From Candidatus Mediterraneibacter tabaqchaliae (GTDB lineage: Bacteria; Bacillota; Clostridia; Lachnospirales; Lachnospiraceae), in NCBI GenBank assembly GCA_019120595.1, contig DWUV01000063.1:1-35186 (forward strand): DNA of 35,186 nucleotides, in the 5' to 3' direction. How positions within the stretch are numbered: position 1 is the stretch's first letter; each line of letters starts with the position of its first letter. Below the pieces are notes generated by a model, which did no database searches, was not told the origin of the DNA, and worked only from the letters and a program-made list of their open reading frames with translations. Made by a program: the position numbers and the translations under genes. Below, piece by piece: positions 8,117 to 18,098 of the stretch.

Positions 8117-9334
8117 TTACCGGGCAGCCGCTTCCCCAGCCACATGTCCGCTGGCCCACGCCCACTGGAGATTATACCCCCCGCACATTCCGTCTACGTC
8201 CAGGATCTCTCCGGCAAAATACAGTCCGGGCACGTATCTGGATTCCAGTGTCTCAGGATCCACCTCCGCGGTATCGATCCCGCCGCAGCACACCTGCGCC
8301 TGCTCATAGGAGTTCGTCGCCTTTACCGGGACTTCAAAGCGCTTGATCAGTTGTACGAGCCTGCCGATCTCATTCTCTGTCAAAGCCCCCGCATTCTGCT
8401 CTCGCGGGATGCGGGAGAGCTTGATCCACAGGTCGGACAGTTTTTTGTGAAAGAGGCCGATCAGGAACATATCCGCGGATTTCTCAGGGCGTATCTTTGC
8501 CCTGGCACTCAGGAATGCCCTGGTCTGTTCTTCTGTAAAGTCCGGCATAAAGTCCAGCACAGCCGTCACTTCTTTTTTCTCGTACAGGAGCTTTGCAGCA
8601 TACCGGCTCACCTGGAATACAGGGATCCCTGAGATCCCGTAATCCGTGAGCTGAATCTCGCCTGTATCCGTCGCGATGCACTCTCCCTCAGACCAGACAG
8701 AGACACTGCCGTTTGCCCGCACGCCTGCGACCGCTTTAAAGAAACTCCCTTCACACCGGAGCTGGACCAGTGCGGGAAGTACCGGGATCAGCCTGTGTCC
8801 CAGACGCTTGGCAAGGTCATAGCCTGATCCGTCGGATCCGGTTGCAGGCGCCGCCCTGGATCCGGTACAGAGGATCACACGGTCCGCGCGGATATTTTCA
8901 CGATCTGAGCGGATCGTAAAGCCCTTTTTCCCGGGAAGGATCTCCCGGATATCAACTCCTGTCCGGATTTCCACATGCAGACGCTCCAGTTCCATCCGGA
9001 ACGCGTCAAGCACTGCGGAGGCCTGGTCGGAATTGGGATAGAGATATCCGTTCCGGTTTTTTGAGTAGATCCCAAGCTGAAGGAAAAAAGAGATCGCTTT
9101 CTGAGCGTCAAATTTTTCGATGATCCCCCACGGGAACAAAGGGTCTTCCGAGTGATAGCACAGCGGTTCCTGATGTGTATTTGTAAAATTGCATCTTCCG
9201 TTTCCTGTGGACAGGATCTTCTTCCCGATCCGGTCTTTGTGTTCCAGGATGATAACGCGGGCTCCTTCTGATGCCGCTGTCACAGCAGCCATCATCCCTG
9301 ACGCACCCCCGCCGATCACTGCGACTGTTCTCAT
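8117..9334 (-). CDS. NAD(P)/FAD-dependent oxidoreductase, HI0933/YhiN family (BaiN-like)
   Basis: MRTVAVIGGGASGMMAAVTAA, GNGRCNFTNT, C-terminal YFAGEILDVDGMCGGYNLQWAWASGHVAG. Start reassigned from 9349 to the ATG at 9334, preceded by GGAGGG. Confidence 0.94.
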   Translation of the reverse strand: MRTVAVIGGGASGMMAAVTAASEGARVIILEHKDRIGKKILSTGNGRCNFTNTHQEPLCYHSEDPLFPWGIIEKFDAQKAISFFLQLGIYSKNRNGYLYPNSDQASAVLDAFRMELERLHVEIRTGVDIREILPGKKGFTIRSDRENIRADRVILCTGSRAAPATGSDGSGYDLAKRLGHRLIPVLPALVQLRCEGSFFKAVAGVRANGSVSVWSEGECIATDTGEIQLTDYGISGIPVFQVSRYAAKLLYEKKEVTAVLDFMPDFTEEQTRAFLSARAKIRPEKSADMFLIGLFHKKLSDLWIKLSRIPREQNAGALTENEIGRLVQLIKRFEVPVKATNSYEQAQVCCGGIDTAEVDPETLESRYVPGLYFAGEILDVDGMCGGYNLQWAWASGHVAGEAAAR

Positions 9335-9393
9335 CTCTCTTCCCTCCATCGCTTTTCAATGTCGCTTTACTGCCTGTCCTGCCATAAGCCTGC

Positions 9394-10704
9394 TTATAAA
9401 AGTCCGCGTATCCTGTCCATTGAGACCACTCCTGCGTCGATCATGCTCTGCAGGGATTTCAGTATCCCCAGCTTCGCATGCGTCCATGTAAGTCCGCCCT
9501 GAAAATACACGGCATACGGCGGTTTGATCGGTCCGTCCGCGGACAGCTCGATAGATGATCCCTGGACAAAGGATCCGGCTGCCATGATCACATCGCTGTC
9601 ATAGCCGGGCATTGCCCACGGCTCAGGGGACACATAGCTGTCCACAGGGGCAGCCGCCTGGATTCCCTTACAGAAAGAGATCACGCCCTCCGGCGATCCC
9701 AGTGTCACTGCCTGGATGATGTCATGGCGGGACTCTTTTCCGTCCGGCACCACCGGATAGCCCAGCTTCTCATAGATATTTGCCGCGAACACCGCTCCTT
9801 TGAGCGCGCCGCACACCACAGTCGGGGCGAGGAAAAATCCCTGGTAAAAGGACTGCATTACTCCAAGGGATGCGCCCACCTCCTTCCCGAGTCCGGGGGA
9901 AGTAAGCCTGTACGCGCAGTTCTCGATCAGCTCTTCTTTTCCCGCGATGTAACCGCCGATCGGGGCAAGCCCGCCGCCCGGATTCTTGATCAGGGATCCC
10001 ACGATCATGTCCGCACCCACGTCGCTGGGTTCGATCCGTTCCACAAACTCTCCGTAGCAGTTATCTACCATGCAGATCACATCCGGGCGTCTCTCCTTGA
10101 TAAATGCGATCAATTCCCCGATCTGTTCTACGGAATAGCTGGGACGGGTCTGATATCCCTTGGAGCGCTGGATGGTCACAAGTTTTGTCTTCTCATTTAA
10201 CGCTGCCTCGATCGCAGGATAATCGAAATATCCGTCTTCCAGAAGCTCCACCTGCCGGTAAGTGATCCCGTACTCGGCAAGGGAACCTTTGGACGGCCGG
10301 ATGCCGATCACTTCCTCCAAAGTATCATACGGTTTTCCCACCGGGGAGAGGAGCTCGTCCCCGGGACGCAGGTTTGCCGCAAGGGCAAGAGCCAGCGCGT
10401 GTGTGCCGCAGGTGATCTGCGGGCGGACAAGTGCTGCTTCTGTGTGGAAGGCTGAGGCATAGACCTGTTCCAGCGTATCCCTTCCCTGGTCATTGTACCC
10501 GTATCCGCTGACATAGTGAAAGCAGCCTTCGCTCACCCGGTTCTCCTGCATTGCATGGATGATCTTGAGCTGGTTATATTCTGCTGTCTCGTCAAATCCG
10601 CGGAAGCGCTCCTTTAGGCTCTCTTCCGTCTTCTGCCCGTACTTCCAGACTTCTTCGGAAATGCCGAGCTTCTGGTACATAGATTGTGATTCTGTCTGGT
10701 TCAT
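9394..10704 (-). CDS. Methionine gamma-lyase family / aluminum resistance-type PLP-dependent protein (YnbB-like)
   Basis: GYGYNDQGRDTLEQVYASAFHTEAALVRPQITCGTHALALALAANLRPGDELL; MIVGSLIKNPGGGLAPIGGYIAGK (PLP lysine region). Confidence 0.92.
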   Translation of the reverse strand: MNQTESQSMYQKLGISEEVWKYGQKTEESLKERFRGFDETAEYNQLKIIHAMQENRVSEGCFHYVSGYGYNDQGRDTLEQVYASAFHTEAALVRPQITCGTHALALALAANLRPGDELLSPVGKPYDTLEEVIGIRPSKGSLAEYGITYRQVELLEDGYFDYPAIEAALNEKTKLVTIQRSKGYQTRPSYSVEQIGELIAFIKERRPDVICMVDNCYGEFVERIEPSDVGADMIVGSLIKNPGGGLAPIGGYIAGKEELIENCAYRLTSPGLGKEVGASLGVMQSFYQGFFLAPTVVCGALKGAVFAANIYEKLGYPVVPDGKESRHDIIQAVTLGSPEGVISFCKGIQAAAPVDSYVSPEPWAMPGYDSDVIMAAGSFVQGSSIELSADGPIKPPYAVYFQGGLTWTHAKLGILKSLQSMIDAGVVSMDRIRGLL

Positions 10705-11648
10705 TTTATTATCCCTCTGTTCTTCAGTTCTTTTCTCATAAAATCTACGACGGCGTCGTCAGACTGCCCGATGACAGACTTATCCGCCCATATGACGTCC
10801 CGCTCCCGCTTAAACCAGGTGAGCTGACGCTTTGCGAAATGGCGGGTGTCTCTTTTGATGATGCGCACCGCCTCCTCCAGCGTGCATTCCCCGTCAAGAT
10901 AAGCGTAAAGTTCCTTGTAGCCAAGCCCCTGCATGGCAGTGGACTCTCTCTTCACTCCGCGCTCCTTCAGATACCGCACTTCTTCGAGAAGCCCTTCTTC
11001 CATCATCTTATCCACTCTCCTGTCGATCCGCTCATACAGCCGGCTCCTCTCGTCCGTCAGGACAAAGTAAGCGAAATCATAAGGCGAGCTCTTTTCCCGC
11101 TCCGCCTCATTATGTTCGGAGATCTTTCCGCCGGTCTGATGGTGGAATTCCAGGGCCCGGATCATGCGCTTGATATTGTGGGGGTGGATTTCTTCCGCTG
11201 CTTTCGGATCCGCTTCCCTCAGCATGGCGTGGAGATATTCCCCGCCCTTTTCTTCCGCTGTTTTTTCCAGAGAGCGGCGGTATGATGTATCTCCGTCATT
11301 CTCCGTAAAATCAATATCATATAGGAGCGCCTGGATATAAAATCCGGTCCCCCCTGCCACAAGAGGGATCTTCCCTTTCGCATAGATCTCCTCCGCAGCC
11401 GCTTTTGCCATCTGCTGGAAGCGTACCACATTAAACTCTTCCTCCGGTTCCAGCACATCGATCAGATAGTGGGGCACTCCCTCCATCTCTTCCTGCCGGA
11501 TCTTTGCCGAGCCGATATCCATATGGCGGTATACCTGCATGGAATCCGCGGAGATGATCTCCGCGCCAATGGCCTTTGCCAGGCGTATGGACGCCGCTGT
11601 CTTGCCGACGGCGGTAGGGCCTGCAAGTATGATCAGTGGTCTTTTCAT
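10701..11648 (-). CDS. miaA: tRNA dimethylallyltransferase
   Basis: LIILAGPTAVGKTAASIRLAKAIGAEIISADSMQVYRHMDIGSAK; VPHYLIDVLEP; GGTGFYIQALLYDIDF. Confidence 0.97.
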   Translation of the reverse strand: MKRPLIILAGPTAVGKTAASIRLAKAIGAEIISADSMQVYRHMDIGSAKIRQEEMEGVPHYLIDVLEPEEEFNVVRFQQMAKAAAEEIYAKGKIPLVAGGTGFYIQALLYDIDFTENDGDTSYRRSLEKTAEEKGGEYLHAMLREADPKAAEEIHPHNIKRMIRALEFHHQTGGKISEHNEAEREKSSPYDFAYFVLTDERSRLYERIDRRVDKMMEEGLLEEVRYLKERGVKRESTAMQGLGYKELYAYLDGECTLEEAVRIIKRDTRHFAKRQLTWFKRERDVIWADKSVIGQSDDAVVDFMRKELKNRGIIK

Positions 11649-13735
11649 TATACGATCCTCTTAAATTTCTTTTCCAGTTCTTTTTTTGTCATTGCAATGA
11701 TAGTCGGCCTGCCATGGGGACAGTGGTACGGATTGTCCAGGGTGAGCAGCTCCCCGATCAGAGCGTCAACCTCCTGGGCGGAAAGCCTGTTGTTTCCTTT
11801 CACAGCGGCTTTGCAGGACATGGACGCTACTTTCTCGTCGATCAGGTCCGGCGTCATGGACGTATTCAGCCCGTCCGACAGGTCATCGATCATCTCCATC
11901 AGCAGTTCTTTTTTCGCGATGCCGAACAGATTGTCCGGCACTGCGCGCACTGCATACTCTTCAGAGCCAAAGGGCTCGATCTCAAATCCGATCCGCGTGA
12001 ACCGGTCCATATGTTCCTCCAGAAGCCTTGCCTCCTGCATGGAGAGCGTCAATATGATCGGCGGACTCAAATACTGAGCTGTAAACGCTCTTGTCCTCAT
12101 CCCTTTGAGCGTGCGCTCATAAAGCACCCTCTCATGGGCTGCATGCTGGTCTATAATGTACAGGCTGTCCTGAAACTGCACGAGCCAGTATGTGTCAAAT
12201 ACCTGTCCGATCAGCTTGTATTCCGCGCGGACATCCCGCTTCAGGAAATTCTCCTCAAAAAGATCGAGCTGCTGCGGTTTCTGAGGCGCCTCAGATGGTG
12301 CTTCCTCTTCGGGAGCCGGGTTTTCCTCTGGTTTTATCTTTGCCGGGCAGGCTTCCTGATGTACTGTCTCTTCCTTCTCCGGCGCCTGAACGTCTCCCGG
12401 TGTCCGGACTTTCTCCGCGCCGTATCTTACTGTCTCCCGGATCCTGTCCGCCTGTGTTTCCGGGCGGTAGATCTGGTTTCTGTCAGCCACCTCCGCGGAG
12501 GACATCCTCTCATGGTAGGCAGTGACCCTCTCCCTCATCTTCCGGATAAAGTAATCCTCATCATGCACCTCTTCCTGCGACGGAGGCTGTACCACTTCCG
12601 TCCCGGCATCTCCGGGCTTTATCTCCGCAGCCGTATTCCTCGGGCGCAGCAGGAAGGGGCTCTCTTTCTGTCCCGTCCTTCCCGGTACAGCCTTCCCGGA
12701 TCCTTCCGCCTGTACCGGTTCCGGCACTTCCGCTCTCTGGATCAGCTCCGGCTCCAGCAGCCTGCGGTGCACGCCCTCAAAGACCGTGTTGTACACGTCC
12801 TGCTGTCTCTGGAAGCGCAGTTCCATCTTGGTGGGATGGACATTGACGTCGATCGTCTCCCCGTCCACATGGAAATGGAGGACTGCAAAAGGAAATTTAT
12901 GCTGCATGGTAAAGTCTTTGTATGCATCCTCCAGAGATTTTGAGATCATAGGACTTTTTACGTACCTGCCGTTCACAAAGAAATTTTCAAAGTTCCTGTT
13001 TCCTCTCGTGATGACCGGTTTCCCGAGGTAGCCCGTGATCCTCAGACCCGATTTTTCATAATCAATCTCCAGCAGATTGGCCGCGATATCACGCCCGTAT
13101 ATGTTATAGATCACGTCTTTTAATTTTCCGTTTCCCGAAGTCCTTAGCTTCTCCTGGTTATTGTTTTTAAAGAGAAACGCCACTTCCGGATGGGACAGAG
13201 CCAGGTGCATAAGCAGGTCCTGGACATGCCCTGCTTCTGTCATGGGCGTCTTTAAGAACTTCCGCCTTGCAGGCACATTGTAAAAGAGTTGATGCACAAG
13301 GAACGTCGTACCGTCAGGCGCGCCGGTTTCCTCTAAAGAGACTTCCTTTCCGCCCTCGATCACATATCTTGTCCCGAATTCGCAGTCCCCGGTCTTTGTG
13401 ATCAGCTCTGTGCGCGTCACTGCCGCGATACTCGAGAGCGCCTCGCCGCGGAAGCCCAGAGAACTGATGTGCATCAGGTCTTCCACGCTGCGGATCTTAC
13501 TTGTAGAATGGCGCAGGAAAGCGCTCCTCACCTCATCGTGGGGGATCCCGCAGCCGTTGTCTGTCACACGGATAAAGTCAATACCGCCGTCCCGGATCTC
13601 CACTGTCACGGAATCCGCCCCGGCGTCGATGGCATTTTCCACCAGTTCTTTTACAATAGAAGCCGGGCGCTCGATCACTTCGCCCGCCGCGATCTTATCG
13701 ATCGTCACCTGATCCAATACCTGAATGTGGGGCAT
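11648..13735 (-). CDS. mutL: DNA mismatch repair endonuclease MutL
   Basis: IQVLDQVTIDKIAAGEVIERPASIVKELVENAIDAGA; GFRGEALSSIAAV; C-terminal DQHAAHERVLYE and CPHGRPTII. Confidence 0.98.
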   Translation of the reverse strand: MPHIQVLDQVTIDKIAAGEVIERPASIVKELVENAIDAGADSVTVEIRDGGIDFIRVTDNGCGIPHDEVRSAFLRHSTSKIRSVEDLMHISSLGFRGEALSSIAAVTRTELITKTGDCEFGTRYVIEGGKEVSLEETGAPDGTTFLVHQLFYNVPARRKFLKTPMTEAGHVQDLLMHLALSHPEVAFLFKNNNQEKLRTSGNGKLKDVIYNIYGRDIAANLLEIDYEKSGLRITGYLGKPVITRGNRNFENFFVNGRYVKSPMISKSLEDAYKDFTMQHKFPFAVLHFHVDGETIDVNVHPTKMELRFQRQQDVYNTVFEGVHRRLLEPELIQRAEVPEPVQAEGSGKAVPGRTGQKESPFLLRPRNTAAEIKPGDAGTEVVQPPSQEEVHDEDYFIRKMRERVTAYHERMSSAEVADRNQIYRPETQADRIRETVRYGAEKVRTPGDVQAPEKEETVHQEACPAKIKPEENPAPEEEAPSEAPQKPQQLDLFEENFLKRDVRAEYKLIGQVFDTYWLVQFQDSLYIIDQHAAHERVLYERTLKGMRTRAFTAQYLSPPIILTLSMQEARLLEEHMDRFTRIGFEIEPFGSEEYAVRAVPDNLFGIAKKELLMEMIDDLSDGLNTSMTPDLIDEKVASMSCKAAVKGNNRLSAQEVDALIGELLTLDNPYHCPHGRPTIIAMTKKELEKKFKRIV

Positions 13736-13751
13736 CTCAATCTCCTCTCTT

Positions 13752-16403
13752 TTACCATCTGTTCTTCAGCTTATTCTGAAGTCTGTATATCGTATTCAGC
13801 GCGTCGATGGGCGTCATATTGCCTACGTCAAGGTTTTTCAGCTCCTCGAGGACATCGTCGTCCTTCACGGTATCAAAGAGCGACATCTGCGCAATGTCCA
13901 CTTCATCGTATTTCTTCACTTTTGGCCGCTTCTTTTCGCTGCGCTCCCTGACCGCGATCTCGCTGACCTTTGCGGTCACATCCTCATCACTTAATTCCTC
14001 AACGATCTCTTTCGCGCGCTCGATCACCAGGTCCGGCACTCCTGCCAGCTTTGCCACCTGGATGCCGTAGCTTTTGTCCGCGCCGCCTTTTACGATCTTG
14101 CGCAGGAATACGATGTCATCGCCTTTTTCCTTGACTGCGATACAGTAATTGTTGACATTGCTGATCTTGCCCTCCAGCTCGGTCAGCTCATGGTAATGGG
14201 TCGCGAAAAGGGTCTTCGCCCCGAGCAGGCGGCTGTCGCTGATGTATTCCACTACAGCCCATGCGATAGAAAGTCCGTCGAACGTACTCGTCCCTCTTCC
14301 GATCTCATCCAGGATCAGAAGGCTCTTTGAGGTCGCATTCCTTAAGATGTTCGCCACTTCCGTCATCTCTACCATAAAGGTACTCTGGCCGGATGCCAGG
14401 TCGTCTGACGCGCCTACCCTCGTGAAGATCCGGTCAGACAGACCGATGTTCGCACTTTTCGCCGGCACGAAGGAACCGATCTGCGCCATTAAAGCGATCA
14501 GTGCAGTTTGGCGCATATACGTGGATTTTCCGGCCATGTTCGGTCCGGTGATGATAGAGATCCGGTGTTTTTTATCATCCAGATACGTATCATTTGCGAT
14601 AAACATATCATTGGGGATCATCCGCTCTACCACCGGATGCCGCCCGTCTTTAATATCAATGATCCCTTTCTCATTGATCTTCGGGCGGGTATAATTATTC
14701 CGCTCCGCCACAACGGCAAGGGAGGCAAACGCGTCCAGGGCTGCCACTGCCTTCGCGGTCTTCTGGATCCGCTCGATCTCCCCGGCAATGGTGTCCCTGA
14801 CCTGGCTGTAGATCTCATATTCCAGCGCATAGAGCTTATCTTCCGCGCCCAGGATCATATCCTCCAGCTCTTTTAACTCCGGGGTGATGTAACGCTCGGC
14901 GTTGGCCAGTGTCTGCTTGCGCGTATAGTAGTCCGGCACCATGTCCTTATAGGAATTGGTGACTTCCAGATAATATCCGAACACTTTGTTGTATTTGATG
15001 CGGAGATTCTTGATCCCTGTCTTTTCCCTCTCATCGTTTTCCAGCTTCGCCAGCCATTCCTTGCCGTCTGACTTCGCCCGGCGGAGCTTGTCCACTTCTT
15101 CATTGTAGCCGTCCCGGATGATATTGCCCTCTTTCATGGCTATGGGCGGTTCCTCGCGGATCGCGTCTTTTACCAGTGTGCAGAGATCTTCCAGCGGATC
15201 CATGTCGTCGTGGATATTTTTCAGAAGCTCTGACTGCATTTCTTCCAGGATATAACGGATATGCGGGAGCATTTCTAGGGAGCTGCGGAACGCGGTCAGG
15301 TCTCTCGGATTTGCGGTCCCGTATGCGATCCTTGTGATCAGCCTCTCCAGGTCATAGACCGGGGAGAGGTACTCGCGGATCTCCTCCCGGGAGATGGCGC
15401 TGTCCTTCAGCTCTGCCACAGCATCCAGCCGTTTCTCGATCTCCTTTTTGTCGATCAGAGGCTGCTCCACATATTTTCGCAGCGTCCTTGCCCCCATGGC
15501 GGTCTTTGTCTTATCCAGCACCCAGAGAAGGGAGCCCCTCTTCTGCTTCTCGCGCAGCGTCTCGCACAGCTCCAGGTTCCGCCTTGTAGAGCTGTCCAGC
15601 ATCATGTATTTTCCTGCGGCGTAAGGGGTGATGTGCGTCAGGTTGGACAGGGAGTTTTTCTGCGTCTCCAGAAGATACTGAAGGAGCGCCCCTGCGCTGA
15701 TGATCCCGCAGTCATAATCCGCCAGCCCCAGCCCTGCAAAGGATGTTACCTGAAAGTGCTCCAGGAGTTTCTGGCGGCACACATCATCGTCAAAGTACCA
15801 GGAATCCAGGGAATAGATCGTGATCCCCAGCCTGTCCTTCATCCCGTCCAGGTCCATGCCGCTCATATAAAAGGCTTCATTACATATGATCTCCGACGGG
15901 GAGAAACGGTAGATCTCATCCATGAGCTTCGCGCTGTCCGGGATCTCTGTCACAAAATAATCCCCTGTGGTGATATCAGATACAGACACTCCGTAGCGGT
16001 CCGCAATATAGACGATGCACATGATATAATTGTTCCTCGTCTCATCCAGCGCCTGGGTATCCAGGTTCGTTCCCGGCGTGACAATGCGCACCACATCACG
16101 CTTTACGATCCCTTTTGCCGTCTTCGGGTCTTCCACCTGCTCGCAGATCGCCACTTTGTAACCTTTTGACACCAGTTTGTTCAGATAACTTTCCACAGCA
16201 TGATAAGGGACACCGCACATGGGTGCCCTCTCTTCCTGCCCGCAGTTCTTGCCGGTCAGCGTGATCTCCAGTTCCCTCGACGCGGTCAGCGCATCGTCAA
16301 AGAACATCTCGTAAAAATCTCCTAATCTATAAAAGAGGATGCAGTCCTGGTACTGAGCTTTCGTCTCCATGTACTGCTTCATCATTGGTGTTAATTCTGC
16401 CAC
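13752..16403 (-). CDS. mutS: DNA mismatch repair protein MutS
   Basis: AELTPMMKQYMETKAQYQDCILFYRLGDFYEMFFDDA; ITGPNMAGKSTYMRQTALIALMAQIGSFVPA; DEIGRGTSTFDGLSIAWAVVEY. Start reassigned from 16640 to GTG 16401-16403 preceded by AAAGGAG. Confidence 0.96.
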   Translation of the reverse strand: MAELTPMMKQYMETKAQYQDCILFYRLGDFYEMFFDDALTASRELEITLTGKNCGQEERAPMCGVPYHAVESYLNKLVSKGYKVAICEQVEDPKTAKGIVKRDVVRIVTPGTNLDTQALDETRNNYIMCIVYIADRYGVSVSDITTGDYFVTEIPDSAKLMDEIYRFSPSEIICNEAFYMSGMDLDGMKDRLGITIYSLDSWYFDDDVCRQKLLEHFQVTSFAGLGLADYDCGIISAGALLQYLLETQKNSLSNLTHITPYAAGKYMMLDSSTRRNLELCETLREKQKRGSLLWVLDKTKTAMGARTLRKYVEQPLIDKKEIEKRLDAVAELKDSAISREEIREYLSPVYDLERLITRIAYGTANPRDLTAFRSSLEMLPHIRYILEEMQSELLKNIHDDMDPLEDLCTLVKDAIREEPPIAMKEGNIIRDGYNEEVDKLRRAKSDGKEWLAKLENDEREKTGIKNLRIKYNKVFGYYLEVTNSYKDMVPDYYTRKQTLANAERYITPELKELEDMILGAEDKLYALEYEIYSQVRDTIAGEIERIQKTAKAVAALDAFASLAVVAERNNYTRPKINEKGIIDIKDGRHPVVERMIPNDMFIANDTYLDDKKHRISIITGPNMAGKSTYMRQTALIALMAQIGSFVPAKSANIGLSDRIFTRVGASDDLASGQSTFMVEMTEVANILRNATSKSLLILDEIGRGTSTFDGLSIAWAVVEYISDSRLLGAKTLFATHYHELTELEGKISNVNNYCIAVKEKGDDIVFLRKIVKGGADKSYGIQVAKLAGVPDLVIERAKEIVEELSDEDVTAKVSEIAVRERSEKKRPKVKKYDEVDIAQMSLFDTVKDDDVLEELKNLDVGNMTPIDALNTIYRLQNKLKNRW

Positions 16404-16426
16404 GTTTGTACTCCTTTGCTGTATGC

Positions 16427-16463
16427 GCGCACATTTGCTTCCGGATCCGGACCGCATGTGCGC
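16427..16463 (-). other. mutS leader inverted repeat/hairpin
   Basis: Perfect 8-bp arms GCGCACAT (16427-16434) and ATGTGCGC (16456-16463) with palindromic CCGGATCCGG in the loop, about a dozen nt upstream of the mutS RBS. Confidence 0.6.
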
Positions 16464-16485
16464 AGGTAAAAATTTCTGCGGATGT

Positions 16486-16514
16486 ATTATAGCATTTTTG
16501 AGAAATCTGTTCAA
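16486..16514 (-). promoter_or_regulatory. Putative mutS promoter: TTGAAC-N17-TATAAT
   Basis: -35 at 16509-16514, -10 at 16486-16491 (minus strand), 17 bp spacing. Confidence 0.7.
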
Positions 16515-16644
16515 CCGAAAAGGGTGAAAGGAAAGGGTGCAAAGTATGGCGGACCATATTAAATAAATCTCAATAAAATATACATAGAATTTTCGGAGGA
16601 TCCGTGTTACATTGGTGATATCACATAAACAGGAGGACATTATA

Positions 16645-17634
16645 ATGATCCAATTTCCGACATTCCCGCCTCACATGAAGCAGGCGGCAGACAGGCAGAA
16701 GGGACAGAACTGGTTTATAGAACTTCTGATATTTTTTCTCGTTTACATGATCTCATCTATGGCGGCAAGCATCATCGTGATCATAGGAGGCGTGGCTGCG
16801 GTCCTGGCTGACAGCAGCATCCTGAAACAGTTTGCCGGCGGAGATCTGCGGCAGGCTGAAACACTGATGAACGCACTCCTGGATTCAGATCCCATTATGA
16901 TCGTCACGCTGTTCGCCAATGCAGCCATGATCCTTATCACGGTGCTTTTCTGTATTTTTCTCCAGAAGCGGACCGCAGCATCCATGGGATTTGTGCGCAA
17001 AAAGGCCTTCACCCAGTATCTTGCAGGCGCAGGGACCGGTCTTCTGCTCTTCTGCGGAGCGGTCCTCATCAATGTCCTGACAGGATCCATGACCATCGAC
17101 GGGATCTCTTCCGGATTCTCGCCGGTCCTCTTCCTGCTGTTCCTGCTCGGGTTCGGCGTCCAGGGGATGGGGGAGGAAGTGCTCTGCCGGGGATATTTTA
17201 TGGTGTCCCTGGGGCGGAGGTACCGGGCAGCCGCGGCAGTTTTCCTGAATTCCGCCGTGTTCTCTCTGCTCCACATTTTTAATCCCGGGATCTCCCTGCT
17301 GGCGATCGTCAATCTTCTGCTGGCGGGTGTGGTATTCTCTCTGTATTTCCTGAGGACAGGCAATATCTGGGGAGCGGGCGCCATGCATACGGTATGGAAT
17401 TTTGTCCAGGGGAATGTATTCGGCATGGAGGTGAGCGGCCTTGAGATATCCTGCTCTCTTTTCTCCTCCACCTCTGATCCGTCCCGTTCACTCTGGAACG
17501 GCGGTTCTTTCGGAGCCGAGGGAGGGCTTTCCGTGACCATCGTGCTGACCATCGCGATCCTGGTCATGCTCTTTACAGCACGTGGAAATGCGGCAGTTTC
17601 TCCCCGTACAGAAAATGCAGGAGATAACTGCTGA
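16645..17634 (+). CDS. CPBP family intramembrane metalloprotease
   Basis: Hydrophobic protein with EEVLCRGYFMVSLGRR and later histidine motifs (SLLHIFNPG, GAMHTVWNF). Start reassigned from 16612 to ATG 16645 after AGGAGG. Confidence 0.9.
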   Translation: MIQFPTFPPHMKQAADRQKGQNWFIELLIFFLVYMISSMAASIIVIIGGVAAVLADSSILKQFAGGDLRQAETLMNALLDSDPIMIVTLFANAAMILITVLFCIFLQKRTAASMGFVRKKAFTQYLAGAGTGLLLFCGAVLINVLTGSMTIDGISSGFSPVLFLLFLLGFGVQGMGEEVLCRGYFMVSLGRRYRAAAAVFLNSAVFSLLHIFNPGISLLAIVNLLLAGVVFSLYFLRTGNIWGAGAMHTVWNFVQGNVFGMEVSGLEISCSLFSSTSDPSRSLWNGGSFGAEGGLSVTIVLTIAILVMLFTARGNAAVSPRTENAGDNC

Positions 17635-18010
17635 GAAAGATGCCGAGCACGCACAGGCCGGAAAAGATGACGGCAAAAGGCAGGCAGATCTGCCCCATCA
17701 GCTGAAAGGGCTGGTCCGTGTAATCCCACACTGCCCAGCCCATTATTTTATTTACAAAGATCCCGGTGATAAACTCGCACGCTGTGACAAAGATCACGCA
17801 CCAGCCCACCTGCTTCCAGAGCGGCGCGTCCCACCCGGTCCACATCCCCTGCTGGGCGAAAAAAATAAGGCAGAGCCCGCCGAGCAGGAACATGGACCAG
17901 TGGGAAAATCCCCGGAATATCACTTCAAATGTATAATACAGGGTCCCGCCGAGCGTTCCCAGAAATAAGTATTCACTCAGTCGCTTCACAGTAAGTATCC
18001 TCTTTTTCAT
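17573..18010 (-). CDS. Putative membrane protein, ABC transporter permease-like (PF06541-type)
   Basis: MKKRILTVKRLSEYLFLGTLGGTLYYTFEVIFRGFSHWSMFLLGGLCLIFF...FITGIFVNKIMGWAVWDYTDQPFQLMGQICLPF. Start reassigned to ATG 18010 with GGAG 10 nt upstream. Confidence 0.8.
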   Translation of the reverse strand: MKKRILTVKRLSEYLFLGTLGGTLYYTFEVIFRGFSHWSMFLLGGLCLIFFAQQGMWTGWDAPLWKQVGWCVIFVTACEFITGIFVNKIMGWAVWDYTDQPFQLMGQICLPFAVIFSGLCVLGIFLSSYLLHFLYGEKLPHFHVL

Positions 18011-18098
18011 TTTCTCTGTACTCCATTCTCCGCAAGAGCGGAAAATGGTCCCATACATAGTCTGGACATCCCGGCATGATTTTATAAGTGGAAATCTC

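Noticed and set aside
8031-8632. Plus-strand ORFs 8031-8309, 8035-8346 and 8093-8632
   Set aside because: Beyond about 8105 all are antisense to the flavoprotein gene; only the first ~24 codons of the 8035 frame look like genuine (truncated) coding sequence.
11636-12943. 435-aa plus-strand ORF antisense to mutL
   Set aside because: Fully overlaps the conserved mutL reading frame; Arg/Leu/His-rich composition typical of an antisense shadow ORF; no supporting RBS or family motifs.
16404-16640. 79-residue N-terminal extension of the MutS ORF in the track
   Set aside because: Spans the mutS promoter and leader hairpin; canonical MutS start (xAELTPMMKQY) fits the GTG at 16401-16403 with a good RBS.
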